A stretch of 64,000 nt of DNA from Helichrysum umbraculigerum. Its lineage: Eukaryota > Streptophyta > Magnoliopsida > Asterales > Asteraceae. The position numbers and the translations under genes are program-made. The stretch covers positions 12,355,001 to 12,419,000 of the forward strand of contig CATIUR010000006.1 in the NCBI GenBank assembly GCA_949592205.1, in the 5' to 3' direction. Below are positions 1-12,062 of this stretch, piece by piece (position 1 is the stretch's first letter; every line of letters starts with the position of its first letter). The notes under the pieces were generated by a model. It did no database searches and had not been told where the DNA came from. It worked only from the letters and a program-made list of their open reading frames with translations.

Positions 1-981
1 TTCAGATGGCTGTAAAGTATGTAGCCCAGTTAAAGCCCTAATACGACTGAGTATCTGGTTTAACATTGGAACCACTTATGGTGAAGTACAAACACGTGCA
101 AACTACGGAAAGGTCGAAGGCTGTATACTGTGTTACATCCTGGTGTAGTCTGTGATCTAGGAAAGGCCGTAATACGGGTGAGTACACAATGTAACCGTGG
201 AAAACTCTGTGGGTTGAAGACTGTATCACAGCCGAATATCTCTGAACTCAATCACAACCATTAATGTATTAGTAATCAGTCACCACCTGTCTTAAATCTT
301 AAATGCCTTGCCCAGCTTAGATATCTCTGTTTGTGTTAAAGAAAGGTCAGTGGATAAATTACGGACTGTCGCCTTATTCCTGCACCCCATCTGGAGGGTC
401 ACTTGGTCTCGTCACAAGAGACGGTGAGGGAGGTTTCAAGGCAATCCGATCTGATCATACTCTCGATAACCTAGTACTCAGTGACATACTGATCGGTTCA
501 CCTGATCAGTAGGGTGCTAGTGTTTACACTACAAGATATCTACGTGAAAGCAAGACACAAATCTTTAAAAGACGTTTTCAAACTAAAATATCATAACAGC
601 TATTCTAAGTCATGGTGAACCACGTCTTTGTTATCCTTATGTGTTATATATGCTAGTCTCCCTTTAGTTTTATGTTTTATTAGTTTCAGTAGTTTAGTTT
701 AATTAGATATAAAAACCAAAACAAAGCCCTTCCAAGTTATAAAAACCCTAACTTAAATACTAGTTAATCGGAATGAGCTCTGTTTCAATTCTGCCATCGT
801 GAGGAACGACCCTGGATCATCCTTACCGCTTACTCGTATCAGGTATTCATACCAGTTCCAGTAAGTAGTACGGAGGATTAGGCTCCCCCCGACTATTACA
901 AATTTAAAACTACCTGCCGTCTATCTCGGTGGTTGGATCAACGACCGGAGTAAAATCTGACCAACCGCTGGGGGCACGACA
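1..981 (+). mobile_element. 3' part of a family-C LTR inserted in the left LTR of element A
   Basis: This stretch aligns, with clear divergence, to the 3' part of the LTRs of element C (about 40440-41468). Shared blocks include the run around CAGTAGGGT..CTAGTGTTTACACTA and the TTTAAAAGACGTTTTCA block. It ends in ..CACGACA (TG..CA type end) at 981 and is followed at once by GTGAC and LTR A sequence, which in the intact right LTR reads continuously at 10431. The junction is therefore the 3' end of an insertion with probable TSD gtgac. It could be a solo LTR or the 3' LTR of a full element; the window edge hides which. Confidence 0.85.
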
Positions 982-1874
982 GTGACACTCTAAACTAACT
1001 AAATGTAAAGTAGTGCAGAAATGTAAACCTAATATATACAACGAGTGGGTTCACTGTGTCTTATTTATTGCATGTCATGGGCACAGATAACTACTTACCA
1101 TAATTAAGGTTGATCAAGTCCTAATTACTAGGTTGCAGTCACGTGGATAACCTGAAAGGGTACTCCATAAATTAAACTTAAGTTCATAAAGTCTTAACAT
1201 TACAAGGTTTATTAATTCCTATTTTATCTGAACGTGTCTTACGAACATCATTTTATTGTGTACTGACTTTCGTAGGATGTACCAGTTAGTTGTGCAGTTG
1301 TATTATCCTTTCGGAATTCCAACTATTAAACCAGAGCTGATTCTAGTGATATAACTACCTTCGGTCGTTTACCGACTTCCGTACGCTTGTACTCCGCCTA
1401 AGAGCGTTTTCAGTACTATATCAGATAAACAGTCGAATAGGGGCCGTCATATCACTTTACGATTGTCGTACACTAATTATATAATGTCATCCTTACTTAT
1501 AATTATCTACATCATCAACAATCACAATAATAGACTACTCGCAATTCATGGCAACAAATATATCACATACCAGGCAATAACACATGATCTAATATGAAAT
1601 AAAGCAAGTATGATAAAGGTTTAGATATCACCCGGAAATAAATGCGTAGCAGCATATTATTATGATTGACAACTCGTTCACACGTATAAAGATAAATCTC
1701 TAAATCCCTAACGTTCGTTCTAGCCTCTATGTTAATCCGTAGATTAATTACAATAATCCTAGACTATATAATATATAAGAGAATTTCTAGAGTGAGAAAG
1801 TGGAAATGGAAGAGTGAGAGAGTATGTATATGAGTGTGAATATGAGAGTGTGTTGAAATGAAACCTAGGGACTG

Positions 1875-1884
1875 CTATTTATAG
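1875..1884 (-). promoter_or_regulatory. Probable TATA box of LTR A (left)
   Basis: The minus strand reads CTATAAATAG, the same core as in LTRs B and C at matching LTR positions. Transcription would run leftward into the R/U5 part of this LTR. Confidence 0.6.
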
Positions 1885-1937
1885 TTGAAGTTCGGCTCAC
1901 GTTAGCATCACAAGGCTCACTTTAGCAAAAGGTGGAA

Positions 1938-2035
1938 AAGGTGGTGCACCGGGTACCAAAAAGCAAGTAAAGGTGGTGCACCGGGTACCAAAATGCATGT
2001 AAAGGTGGTGCACCAGGTACGTGCAAGGACCAAAA
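1938..2035 (-). repeat. Three ~31-bp tandem repeats in LTR A
   Basis: Units of the type AAGGTGGTGCACCGGGTACC plus an A-rich spacer occur three times. GGTGCACC and GGTACC are palindromic cores. The same three-unit array is at about 11387-11483 in the right LTR, and diverged forms occur in LTR B (about 17868-17975). On the element strand it lies just upstream of the TATA box, so an enhancer role is possible. Confidence 0.7.
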
Positions 2036-2620
2036 AGCGGAAAAGAGACGGGGGAGGGGAGGCCGGAGCCGGCGCCGCCCACCTGTAGGCCAGCGGCGGC
2101 TGGCTGCCACCCGCCCCGGTTCGTCGCCTGTTGCCTCGTTTCTTGATTCGTGCATGTTTTCTTCGTTACGCGTCCGTTTACATCGATTATTTTTGCGTTG
2201 GATTCGTAATTCAAAAACGAAGACTTTGATGAAAAGATATACCAAAAATATGTCTCCCATCTATGGATATCTCGTACGAATCGTTTGGATCTTCCGGCGT
2301 ACGTAGAATCTTCATTCTTCATCCGTTTTTGTTGATTCTTCTTCTGTTGGATTCGTAATTTGAAAACAAACATCTTGGATCAGATGGATGTTGGTGATGG
2401 GCACTTTTTTCTTGAAATCTCGTTTTGGTGCCTTGAATCTTCAAACGTGCGTGAAATCTTCGTTTATCATCCGTTTTGCTTGATTTTCATCGTGAAACCT
2501 TGTTTTGACCATCTTGGCGTAAAACTATTGATTTGTACTATTTTTGAGTTAAAATGCCAAGAATCGTTCCAGGATGAGAGAGATATCGGTAGTAAAAACG
2601 TGACTTTTTACGCGATATCA

Positions 2621-2634
2621 AGTATCCCACACTT
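2621..2634 (-). promoter_or_regulatory. Element A polypurine tract (PPT)
   Basis: The minus strand reads AAGTGTGGGATACT, directly followed by the LTR start TGATATC. This is where plus-strand DNA synthesis would start. A hairpin (TTTGCTTG-AGGA-CAAGCAAA on minus, at 2640-2659) sits immediately upstream. The same arrangement is found in elements B and C. Confidence 0.75.
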
Positions 2635-4416
2635 AGAACTTTGCTTGTCCTCAAGCAAACTCATCCATAAAAAAGCTTTTGGAAGGATTCTAATTGCATT
2701 TAGTTTTTTAGAGATACTATTTCCAAAGAATATAATATTACAGTTGTGAAAGAGTTTTTATTGGAAACTAAGGGTTTGCAGAATTTGATACCTTCTTCAA
2801 GCAACTAATATGATGATCATGACTAGGCAATCCTCACAAGTGGGTCACTCAAGTCACTCAGGTGTTTAGGGTGTCCTACTTACTAGTGTCAATCACTCAG
2901 ATAGCCAGTCATGCAGCATTCTTGTCATAGGCTTGATCAAGAATCAAATCTCCATCACTTTTGATGAGGACGATACTAACCTCTCAAGATATCTTGGAAA
3001 GGAATCGGTTGCTTGGTTTTGAAGAAAGTATGTGATGAGGAGTGTGATGGGTTTTTCCATGTATTTTCTCGAAACTGGGGTGCTTTTTTTGAGAGAGTCT
3101 CTTTTGAAATTTTTCAGATTTTGAAAAGACTTTGTAGCCCTTTTCTTTGGATTTTTCTTCCTTTTCTTGGCCCTTTTCTTGGTTGTGCCGGCATAATTCT
3201 TTTCTTTCTTTCACTTTTTTTTTGTTTTCTTTTCTTCTATCATGCCGAGCTCACTGATATATATATTCTATGGCCTTGAAGGTTTCTCAATGGCATTGGG
3301 TTGTAATGGCTTTTCTTGCAAAAATCTTAGGAAATCGAGAGTGTCTCTGAAAATTTGTTTGACGATGAAACTTCTGTAGGTTCGGGATAAATAATAGGAG
3401 GTTTTGATTGGGTGTGAAGAGTGAATGTTGAGTGGGTAGATGTTTGGTGGTGTAAGGGTGTTTGGATTCCTTAGAAGTTATCAAGATAGGTTGTACCTAT
3501 GCCACGTATGTCACTAATTTGTGTGATCTTGAAATGCATTGCAAGAACAAGTTCTAATTCAAATGCGTACATCAGCGCACACATGAAATGAAAAGTGAAG
3601 CATTGTAAAGATGAATGCTAATTATGGGCTCAATCCTCACGAATCGAATGTTTTGGTCAATGTGTGCCTAGCCATGTGTTGCCCTTTTCGTCCGTATCTT
3701 ATTCTAAAACAGTTTTGTTTCTTTGCTAAAACTCATTTCTTGCTGTAATTTATAGTTTTGAAAGATAGGATTCCTAAAGAATAATGTTTTTGAATCCGAA
3801 ATTTTTTGAAAATTTCTCCATTTTTAGCCTTTTAATGAAAATATTGTTTAACTTACGGACAAGTGGTAAAACTTGCGGTTGAAGGCCGTATATCCCACAC
3901 TTAGAGGAACATTGTCCCTAATGTTCGAATCTATCTGTTGAGTACCTCTTGTTGAAGTATCCTACACTTAGAGATTCTACTTATTTTCGGATTGTTTCTC
4001 AAGTGTAGTGTGGTTTTCAGGATCCCACACTTAGTTTTTTTTTGGAGTATCGGATGAGATAATCAATGCGTTAAACGGATAGAGGGTTTTGGAACGGTGT
4101 ACCGCCTTTGTTGTGCACGTCGTTGGCTACTCGTTAGAAGTCTGCTGCTTCGCGGTTTGTAGCTTACGTCTCCTGGCGTTCTTCATGGAGAGGTCCACAG
4201 TTTCCTTTGCTTTGGCCTTCTTATAAATAGTGTTTGAATCAATCAAACATGCCACTCAACAATCAAATAATAGCTGCTAATAAGAAAAGTAAAGCAATAG
4301 CATAATTAAGTAATAACTGGATAGAGGTGATGTCTATGCATCCACAGTACATCAAATACACACAATAATAATAAGGTCTTGATAGAAAATAGAAAGAAGT
4401 CAGAAAGCGGAGCAAT
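2635..4416 (-). other. Element A 3' noncoding region
   Basis: No credible ORF. The region is collinear with the 3' noncoding regions of B (18582-20184) and C (45900-48199). Shared blocks include minus-strand GCCTATGAC..GCATGACTGGC near 2910-2930, the AGCATTCATCTTTA..AATGCTTCAC block near 3600, a purine-rich stretch around 3060-3240 and the AAGTGTGGGAT cluster at 3892-4032. Conservation of noncoding sequence between three elements suggests a cis function such as packaging or 3' end processing. Confidence 0.7.
3892..4032 (-). promoter_or_regulatory. Cluster of three PPT-like motifs with hairpin (element A)
   Basis: On the minus strand AAGTGTGGGAT occurs at 4022-4032 and 3892-3902, with a one-base variant (AAGTGTAGGAT) at 3959-3969. 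The copy at 3892 is preceded by a perfect 7-bp hairpin, GAACATT-AGGGAC-AATGTTC, at 3907-3926. Elements B and C have the same three-copy cluster at nearly the same spacing. Confidence 0.7.
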
Positions 4417-6240
4417 CTATTGCTCGGCTGGTGGTGATACTGCTGCTGAAGATACCATAGGTCCAGGAGATGTCTCATCTAATGAAGAATCATCGTGTTG
4501 ATAGTGGGTGCCTTCGTCTGATGCATCTCGATCAGTCTCTGCATCTGGTGTACCTGTGGTGAATACTCCATCCTGTATCAAATGATCAACAAATTCCCCT
4601 GCAGGCATGTCAAAGCTGTCAAGTGGGATCTTGGGTGTCCTCTGCTGAGAGTGGCCTCTGAATAAATCAGTCTGTCTATGAGAGGATACTGGATCAATCG
4701 GTGTAGCTACAAGGCTAGCACTTCTGAGAATCCTATGACTCTGAACAATGGTGGCTCGCATGGAGACTCTGGATATCCTACTGTTTCTCGAAGTTTGCCC
4801 CTTGACTGAACCAACAGTTGAGGGAACATGCTGTATTGGAGTAGGAACCTGTGCTGGTGGTGCTCGTGGCCTAGGCCGAACTGTGCGAGGGGGTAGACCA
4901 TGGCCACGGTCACGAACTGGATGTCGGTGAGGTGCTGGAGTAGGAACTGCAGGGGGATATAAGTGTGGTGGCGCTCGGCCCAATCCATACGGTATGTCTG
5001 GAAGTGGGCTCACTGGCATCCCTGCGACCTGCTGCCTCATAGCTCTATAACATCTGACCTGCATCTACATCAGCCAGTACCAATAGTCTGGCCCTGGAGG
5101 TGTCCCGTAATGGTATATGTAAGCGGGAATCTGAGCTCTAGGAGCTGGGATAGAAGGTCTTGGCCTAGTAGGCTACGGCGGTGCGACTGGGTCATCATGG
5201 TCATCCGCATCCTCATCCTCATCTGAATCTAAGTCGCTGGTCTCTTTGGGTTGTTTCCTCTTCTTTGCTTCCCTAGGTAGAACTAGACCTGGTACCAATG
5301 TATCAACCCTATCAGGGTCCCATGATCGTGCCCTAATGTAAACAGTACCATCTCTCAGAATCCGAAGTATATCCATGCTCCAAAGAAAATCGTAATCTAT
5401 CGGCTGGGCACTCCATCCTGGTAGGCTCTTGAATCTATCTACCTCTGCTGTCCTAATCAATCCCATTCCTCGAATCAACCTTGTAATTATTGGACCCATA
5501 AATGATCTCTTTGCACCAAAGTCCTTTTCTTCCAAAATCCGATGTGCAACTAAATGGGCAACCTGAATGTTCCTCCTCTCGAGGATACATGTCATCATGG
5601 CAACATCAAAGCTGGCAACCCGACCGCTCGTCATGTATTTTCCATCGAATGAACATGCTATCAGCTTGTGTAGAATTTGCATGACTGGATCTCTGAGTCT
5701 TGTAGCTTTTATACCCGAGAAATATGTTGCTGGCGATAAGCTACTCCATGCCTCGGCTGGTGTGATCGAGGTGGAAATCGAGGTGGCTCCATTAATGAAT
5801 AGAGGGGAACGTATCTCCTCTGGTGTGTATAGATCCAAGTGTTGTGCAAATTGGGCTAGTGCTAAGGTGAATGAATTTCCCATGTACCGAAATGTGATCA
5901 AACCGTCTCCAACTCTACTTCCTGTCTCGAATGTGTAGGTGGTCATGAACTCGGTAACCATTTCCATATATACCAGTTCATCAATGCTGAACAGCCTTCT
6001 TAATGACTCGAACTGCTGACCCTCAACTGGATAACTGAGTAGGCTTTCTAGTCTCTGTTTGAATCCTAATATTTGTAACTTTTCCCCGTCCACATATCTG
6101 AAACGCCCGAATTTCTTGTCCCTCCAAATGCGTGCCATATGATCGTGATCAGGTGATGCACTAAGATAGGCGAGAGATCCTGTAAGTGGTCGTGTTGGGT
6201 TTAGCTTTTTCTTCTTCGGCGACATAGTACCTGAGAACAT
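4417..6240 (-). pseudogene. ATHILA ORF-1-like (env-position) protein, broken by two in-frame stops
   Basis: The first ATG is at 6240; a second, opening MSPKKKKLN (a possible basic nuclear signal), is at 6225. The first 355 codons resemble the plant ATHILA ORF-1 family (PF03078), the protein of unknown function encoded downstream of pol in Athila elements: a block with FRYMGNSFTLALAQFAQHL, LDLYTPEE, and a DE-rich tail. TAG codons at 5173-5175 and 5065-5067 interrupt the same frame, which then continues 215 codons through a proline/arginine-rich segment to a stop at 4417. Full frame would be about 608 codons. No signal peptide or membrane segment is evident, so it is not a convincing envelope protein. 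It lies in the position expected for ATHILA ORF-1, before the 3' noncoding region. The family call is by pattern memory. Confidence 0.65.
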
Positions 6241-7387
6241 GAGAGATTTAAAGTAATAGATTCTTAAGAAAGAGAAAATTTAAAGCACTTCTCGAAATTC
6301 CCAATGGAAAATTCGAAATGAGGGCTTTAAATTTTTGACAGTTCAAAGATTACATTAAATATCAAATGTCCCCAAGTGACCAATAATCAGTTTTTATAAT
6401 ACTAAGGAAATCATTAATATGTGAAAATATATAGTCATGGAATGGTGGTAACTTTATTGTGAAGTAATGTCATTTACAAGGTTTGGTGTTAGCCAAGTTT
6501 GAAATGTCGTTATTTCACATTTTATAGTTGCCAGTAGGTTTTGACTTTTAAAAGTCCAAGTTGAAGTAAAGTTTTTGAATAAAAGTTGCAATTGATTTGT
6601 TTTTTTTTTTTAAATGCAATATTTCAAGTTGACTTTTTAGGTCAAAGCTTACTTCAAATGATAATTTCAAGTGTCCGCATGCCAAAATTATAACATATAC
6701 ATGTAAACATTATTTTAGACATTTCCTAATTGGTAAACAAGTTAGGTTATGCATAAAGAGTTATGTCACCCATGCGCTTGGTTTTATTCACGACTTTTGT
6801 TTTCACAATAATGATTCTCTAGTCAAGCAAGTACAAGTATCCTAGTAAACAAGAATTGTCAAGAAATCTTAATTTACTATTCTATTCATGCATGCTAATT
6901 AACTTTTTGTTGACTTTCAAAAGTCAAACTTGCTAATCCTAAATTATCCGCATTGTGCAATTAACATAGAGAAATCATTCAAAACACCACAATTACTTAA
7001 ATAATTAACAACTAACACTTAATCAAGCAAAATTCTAGACTTAATCAATAGGTTAAAGTATATCCTCTTGAAAGAGTCAAACTAGTGTGAATTAGCATGG
7101 GTAAGTGGTAGAACATGTAGTTCCTAAGCATCTAACCAAGAAAAGTCCTAATTCCTAGTTACTAACTTAGCTAACTTCATAAGATAAGATATTTTAAGTT
7201 TAAAGTAGGTTTCTTATGATCATACCTTTGTTTTAGTGCGTAAAACTTCAAAACGAATGTACAACCGCGAATAACATGCAACGAGGAGTTCAAAAGGACG
7301 CAAAATTATAGCGTTTGGTGAAGATTTGATGGTGGTTTCATGGTGGAATGAGGGTGGCCGGTTTTGGTGTGAGGGAGGAAGGAGGAG

Positions 7388-7428
<41 letters not shown>

Positions 7429-7933
7429 AATTATGGGAGTTCATGGAAGTTCCTAGTGGTCCCTAGGAATATATGTCCTAACCCTAAGTACCATATTCCT
7501 TACATGGTCCCTAAGGTACATCTTAGTACTAAGCATAATGTTCTAGATTAATTTCTAATGTCCTACTAATAATGATTACGAATCTTAAGTGTATTTATTG
7601 TAACTAGTTACTTGTTAGTTTCTCGTTACGTTATAAACAATTTAAGAAACGTACAAATTTTTGTGGAACAACTAAAATCAGCCTGAAATATTAAACTTAA
7701 GTTATTTTTGGTGTTTAAAAATTATTTGTCTGACGTGGACTTGCTGAATGTACATGTTTCTGCTAAACGCTTAACGTTGTACGTTCTTTTCGTCGCGCAC
7801 GTGTTTCAGGCAAAAACTTTAAAAACGTTTTTCTTTTAAAGGAAACTTTCAAAACTTTATTATATTACAATATTCATACTAAAATATGCTCATTTAAATT
7901 CGCGAGCCTTGACCTTTTTCGGAAGGAATTGTT
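6241..7933 (-). other. Element A spacer between the X ORF and the ATHILA ORF
   Basis: No credible coding sequence in 1.7 kb. It holds a 36-base T run (A run on minus) at 7392-7427 beside a GA/CT-rich, CCGGCCACC-containing stretch (7320-7392). That stretch looks like the leader part of chromovirus LTRs seen elsewhere in the window (compare 15000-15180). There are also several TTGACTTTT/AAAAGTCAA dyads (about 6540, 6630, 6910). It may hide a solo LTR, but I could not find matching ends or a target duplication. Confidence 0.45.
7392..7427. repeat. Poly(T)/poly(A) tract
   Basis: 36 consecutive T on the plus strand. Confidence 0.95.
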
Positions 7934-9336
7934 TTAAGATTCGTTCCGATCCCTCCATAGGGAAAGGGTCAAGATTTGCTCCTTTAAGCGAACGTTTTTC
8001 GGCACAAAACATTTTGAAAGTTCTAAAATGACATTATAAACTAAATAGTAATGACTGTTCTCTATTCTCCCTAGGACTTCTCGTTCTTCGTATCCTAAAT
8101 TGACAAGATCACTAATTAACTTATTATACGCTTTCCTTATCTTTTTAGGGTTTGACAAACCGACGCATGGTCCTTGGTCTTTATAATTCAGATCATGAGT
8201 GAGTTTGTTCATGACTTCCAGAAACGCGTTCTCTTCCTGCGAATCAGGTTCTCCGGTTGTAGATTTAACTATCCTAACGAGGTCACTGATTTTGTCTTTT
8301 TGTGTGGAAGTGAAAGGGTATTTGGTAAAGGCAAAGATTCGAGTAAGCTTGACGTGAAGGTCTTTTCTTTTAATGAAGAGAGCTGTGTCGATTCCTTCCT
8401 TGGTGGAATTAGGAAAAACATCTCGCAATTTGGAGATCAAGTAAGAGGCGGGGTCAACAAAGAATGGAATTTTACCAGGAATGACGATGGGGATCACTGG
8501 GTCTCGTTCTATCCAGAACTCAAGTTTCTTGATCATTGCAGCGACATTGTGATTGATTAATATCATAGATATTGGGAGAAAATCCATGTAGGCAAGTGAT
8601 TCAAAAGTATATCTAAATCCATTATAAACTTTAGTTCTTGATCTCTGAAATTGGTGGAAGGGCTTTCGCATTCATGACTTGACAGGCGAAGAAGATATTT
8701 TACTTGTTTTTCTAATTTGGCAATCGTTTCTCGTTGTTCGTAGGAAAACGGGAGGTCGGCATAGGTTAATTGCCTGACGAATGCTTTATAGACGTCTACC
8801 CTACGGGAAGGATCGAAAGAAACACCGAGGTGGCGTTCTTCAAAACAAGGTTGTTCTGACTTGACTAATGGAACATTATCCACCACTCGATAAATGGTGT
8901 ATCTGGGTTCGTGTGACAGGAATGGAAAGATGCCGTCATTATGAGAATCGGACGTGGTTTGGGTATACACTGATGTTTCAGGAATGAGGGTGATTAAGTC
9001 ACGAAATTTTGGAGGTTTTACTTCATTTTCGGGAAGATAATTGAAGTGGACAGAATTTGGTAAACCAGGTAAATGCAAAGTTGGAGAGTGATCTTCTGAA
9101 GATGACGCAAGGTCAGGTAAATGATCCGTGTTATCAAAGTCCAGGCAATGTTTTGGGATGGAAAGTGGGGTACTCAATTCTTCTTGGGTGTCGGAGGTTT
9201 CCTTAGCTTTAGAGGAAGTAGGTGAAAAGAAATCAGATCCTATATCCTTTTTTAAGTAATTAAAGAATTCCGTTTCATCCATTGCCTTAAATTCACCCTT
9301 TGAAGTGAGGCAAGAAGTGGGTTTTCGAGTTGTCAT
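7934..9336 (-). pseudogene. X-domain protein of element A, with one frameshift
   Basis: The ATG at 9336 is about 150 bp downstream of the PBS, where gag normally starts. The first frame runs 257 codons to 8563; the second (to 7934) overlaps it in another frame, and homology to B and C passes from one to the other near 8590, so this is one gene with a frameshift. The N-terminal third is acidic and serine-rich. Two units of the X repeat are recognisable: one containing DLPFSYEQRETI (first frame) and one containing KYPFTSTQKDKI (second frame), each followed by a leucine-rich helix. B and C carry the same units at the end of gag-protease. No gag or protease motif is present here. Function unknown; I do not recognise the domain. 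Confidence 0.65.
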
Positions 9337-9483
9337 TTTTAAACTAATATTATCCTAATTAACTAATACTTAATTAATACTAATTACTTAAATTAACTTT
9401 CGAAGGATTTCTGAGAAGATTTCGATCGGAAGGATCTCCTAAATACTACTACTTAAGGAGGCTTTTAATCGTACGTTAACGAT

Positions 9484-9501
9484 TCCCCGGCAGCGGCGCC
9501 A
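9484..9501 (-). promoter_or_regulatory. Element A primer-binding site (tRNA-Asp)
   Basis: The minus strand reads TGGCGCCGCTGCCGGGGA, complementary (one mismatch) to the 3' end of plant tRNA-Asp, the primer typical of Athila/Tat elements. It lies 6 bp inside the right LTR edge. Confidence 0.9.
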
Positions 9502-9507
9502 AAAACT

Positions 9508-12062
9508 TGTTGCACCCGCAACCTGTCGTCGTGATTTCTGATGGTGATGCGGGCTCAGCAGGGGTTTTAAAATTTATAAATAGCGGGGCTTAAATTATAC
9601 GTATTACCTACCCTGGTTAGCAAGTGGTAAGTATGACCTAAGATCGTTCTATGAATCGAAACGTGTGGGTGATTTAAGCTGGTGCTTTCGGTAGGGAAGT
9701 ATTTAGGATGAGACAAAGTAGGTAGGTCTGGGGGTTTTTAAACTAAAGACTAAAAATTAAAATGCAGGAAAGTAAATTGCAGGAAATTAAAATACCGAAA
9801 AGCAGATAAAGATAAATATGTGATTGCTGAGACTTTGATAATTAATATTTCAGGATGACAGAATAAATAGGGGCAATACTTAATATAATAATTAAACTAT
9901 CAGGTGTAAACTCTAGAACCCTACGAACTAAATTTCTCATTGGCATGTCACTAGGAACTAGGTTATCGTGATTCTGATTGGAGCAATACGCAAACTTCCA
10001 AAACTTATCTATTTAAAAGATAAGCAACCTATTTTGGTTTTATACCGAGGTGAATGAATCAGTAGCGTATCGTCTCATAGGTCCGACCGTTCTTAACCCC
10101 TGAAATAGTTTACTATTCTATTAGCATGTGGATTAATAACTTTGTATGTTTAGACCGTTGATTATGTAAGACTTAGTGTGTTAAGGATTCTAGGTCACTA
10201 GGACTGTACTCTTATTTCTAAGCCTTGTTTTGTGTATTAAAGCTTGGTTACTTCAACTTATGACTTAAGTTCTCCTTTTCAAACAGTTATACATCCTTGG
10301 ATTATTCGCAGTTTATAAAAAACGTGTTTCATATGCAGACCATGCCGTTCAGTAATCGGATAGTGTACTTTACATGATAGTTCCACGGCCTCTTACATCA
10401 AACATGCGGTCAAGAGTAATTAACGGTGAAAGTGACACTCTAAACTAACTAAATGTAAAGTAGTGCAGAAATGTAAACCTAATATATACAACGAGTGGGT
10501 TCACTGTGTCTTACTTATTGCATGTCATGGGCACAGATAACTACTTACCTTAATTAAGGTTGATCAAGTCCTAATTTCTATGTTGCAGTCATGTGGATAA
10601 CCAGAAAGGGTACTCCATAAATTAAACTTAAGTTCATAAAGTCTTAACATTACAAGGTTTACTAATTCCTATTTTATCAGAACGTGTCTTACGAACATCA
10701 TTTTATTGTGTACTGACTTTCGTAGGATGTACCAGTTAGTTGTACAGTTGTATTATCCTTTCAGAATTCCAACTATAAAACTAGAGCTGATTCCAGTGAT
10801 ATAACTACCTTCGGTCGTTTACCGACTTCCGTACGTTTGTACTCCGCCTAAGAGCGTTTTCAGTACTATATCAGATAAACAGTCGAATAAGGGCAGTTAT
10901 ATCACTTTACGATTGTCGTACACTAATTATATAATGTCATCCTTACTTATAATTATCTACATCATCAACAATCACAATAATAGACTACTCGCAATTCATG
11001 GCAACAAATATATCACATACCAGGCAATAACACATGATTAAAATATGAAATAAAGCAAGTATGATAAAGGTTTAGATATTACCTGGAAATAAATGCGTAG
11101 CAGCGTATTATTATGATTGACAACTCGTTCACACGTACAAAGATAAATCTCCAAATCCCTAACGTTCGTTCTAGCCTCTATGTTAATCCGTAGATTAATT
11201 ACAATAATCCGAGACTATAAAATATAAGAGAATTTCTAGAGTGAGAAAGTGGAAATGGAAGAGTGAGAGAGTATGTATATGAGTGTGAATAGGAGAGTGT
11301 GTTGAAATGAAACCTAGGGGCTGCTATTTATAGTTGAAATTCGGCTCACGTTTGCATCCCAAGGCTCACTTTAGCAAAAGGTGGAAAAGGTGGTGCACCG
11401 GTTACCAAAAAGCATGTAAAGGTGGTGCACCGGGTACCAAAAAGCATGTAAAGGTGTTGCACCAGGTACGCGCAAGGACCAAAAAGCAGAAACGTGACGG
11501 GGGAGGGGAGGCCGGCGCCGCCCACCTGTAGGCCGGCGACGGCTGGCTGCCACCCGCCCCGGTTCGTCGTTGTTGCCTCGTTTCTTGATTCGTGCGTGTT
11601 TTCTTCGTTACGCGTCCATTTGCGTCGATTCTTTTTGCATTGGATTCGTAATTCAAAAATGAAGACTTTGATGAAAAGATATCCCAAAAATATGTCTCCC
11701 ATCTTTGGATGTCTCGTACGAATCATTTAGATTTTCCGGCGTACGTAGAATCTTCATTCTTCGTCCATTTTTGTTGATTCTTCTTCTGTTGGATTCGTAA
11801 TTTGACAACGAACATCTTGGATTAGATGGATGTTGGTGATGGGCACTTTTGTCTTGAAATCTCGTTTTGGTGCCTTGAATCTTCAAACGTGCGTTGAATC
11901 TTCATTTATCATCCGTTTTGCTTGATTTTCATCGTGCAACCTTGTTTTGACCATCTTGGCATAATACTATTGATTTGTACTATTTTTGAGTTAAAATATC
12001 AAGAATCGTTCTAGGATTAGAGAGATATCGGTAGTAAAAACGTGACTTTTTACGCGATATCG
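9508..12062 (-). repeat. Element A right (5') LTR, complete
   Basis: About 2555 bp, from TGTTGCACCC at 9508 to ..GCGATATCG at 12062. The last base is G where the left copy has A, so the canonical TG..CA end has been lost by one substitution. It holds a TATA box (11324-11333) and a three-unit tandem repeat (about 11387-11483). Confidence 0.9.
11324..11333 (-). promoter_or_regulatory. Probable TATA box of LTR A (right, 5' LTR promoter)
   Basis: The minus strand reads CTATAAATAG. In the 5' LTR this would drive the genomic RNA of element A. Confidence 0.6.

Larger units (their letters stand above)
982..2620 (-). repeat. Element A left (3') LTR, inner part
   Basis: It aligns base for base with 10431-12062 with scattered substitutions. 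Its inner edge is ..GCGATATCA at 2620, which on the minus strand is the LTR start TGATATCGC. Apart from the insertion ending at 981 no large gap is seen. Confidence 0.9.
982..12062 (-). mobile_element. Element A: non-autonomous Athila-like LTR retrotransposon
   Basis: Two direct repeats (982-2620 and 10431-12062 align; the right LTR is complete at 9508-12062) flank an internal region read on the minus strand. The internal region starts with a tRNA-Asp PBS (9484-9501) and ends with the PPT-like AAGTGTGGGAT (2621-2634). It codes for an X-domain ORF and an ATHILA ORF-1-like ORF. I see no gag, protease, RT, RNase H or integrase, so it cannot move alone. The outer ~920 bp of the left LTR lies beyond the window, on the far side of the family-C insertion. 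Confidence 0.88.

Noticed and set aside
1897..2373. Open frames of 112-158 codons in LTR A, with related frames in 11346-11726, 17802-18191 and 34872-35300
   Set aside because: They lie wholly in LTRs, shift frame between copies, and come from tandem repeats and GC-rich stretches; no domain pattern.
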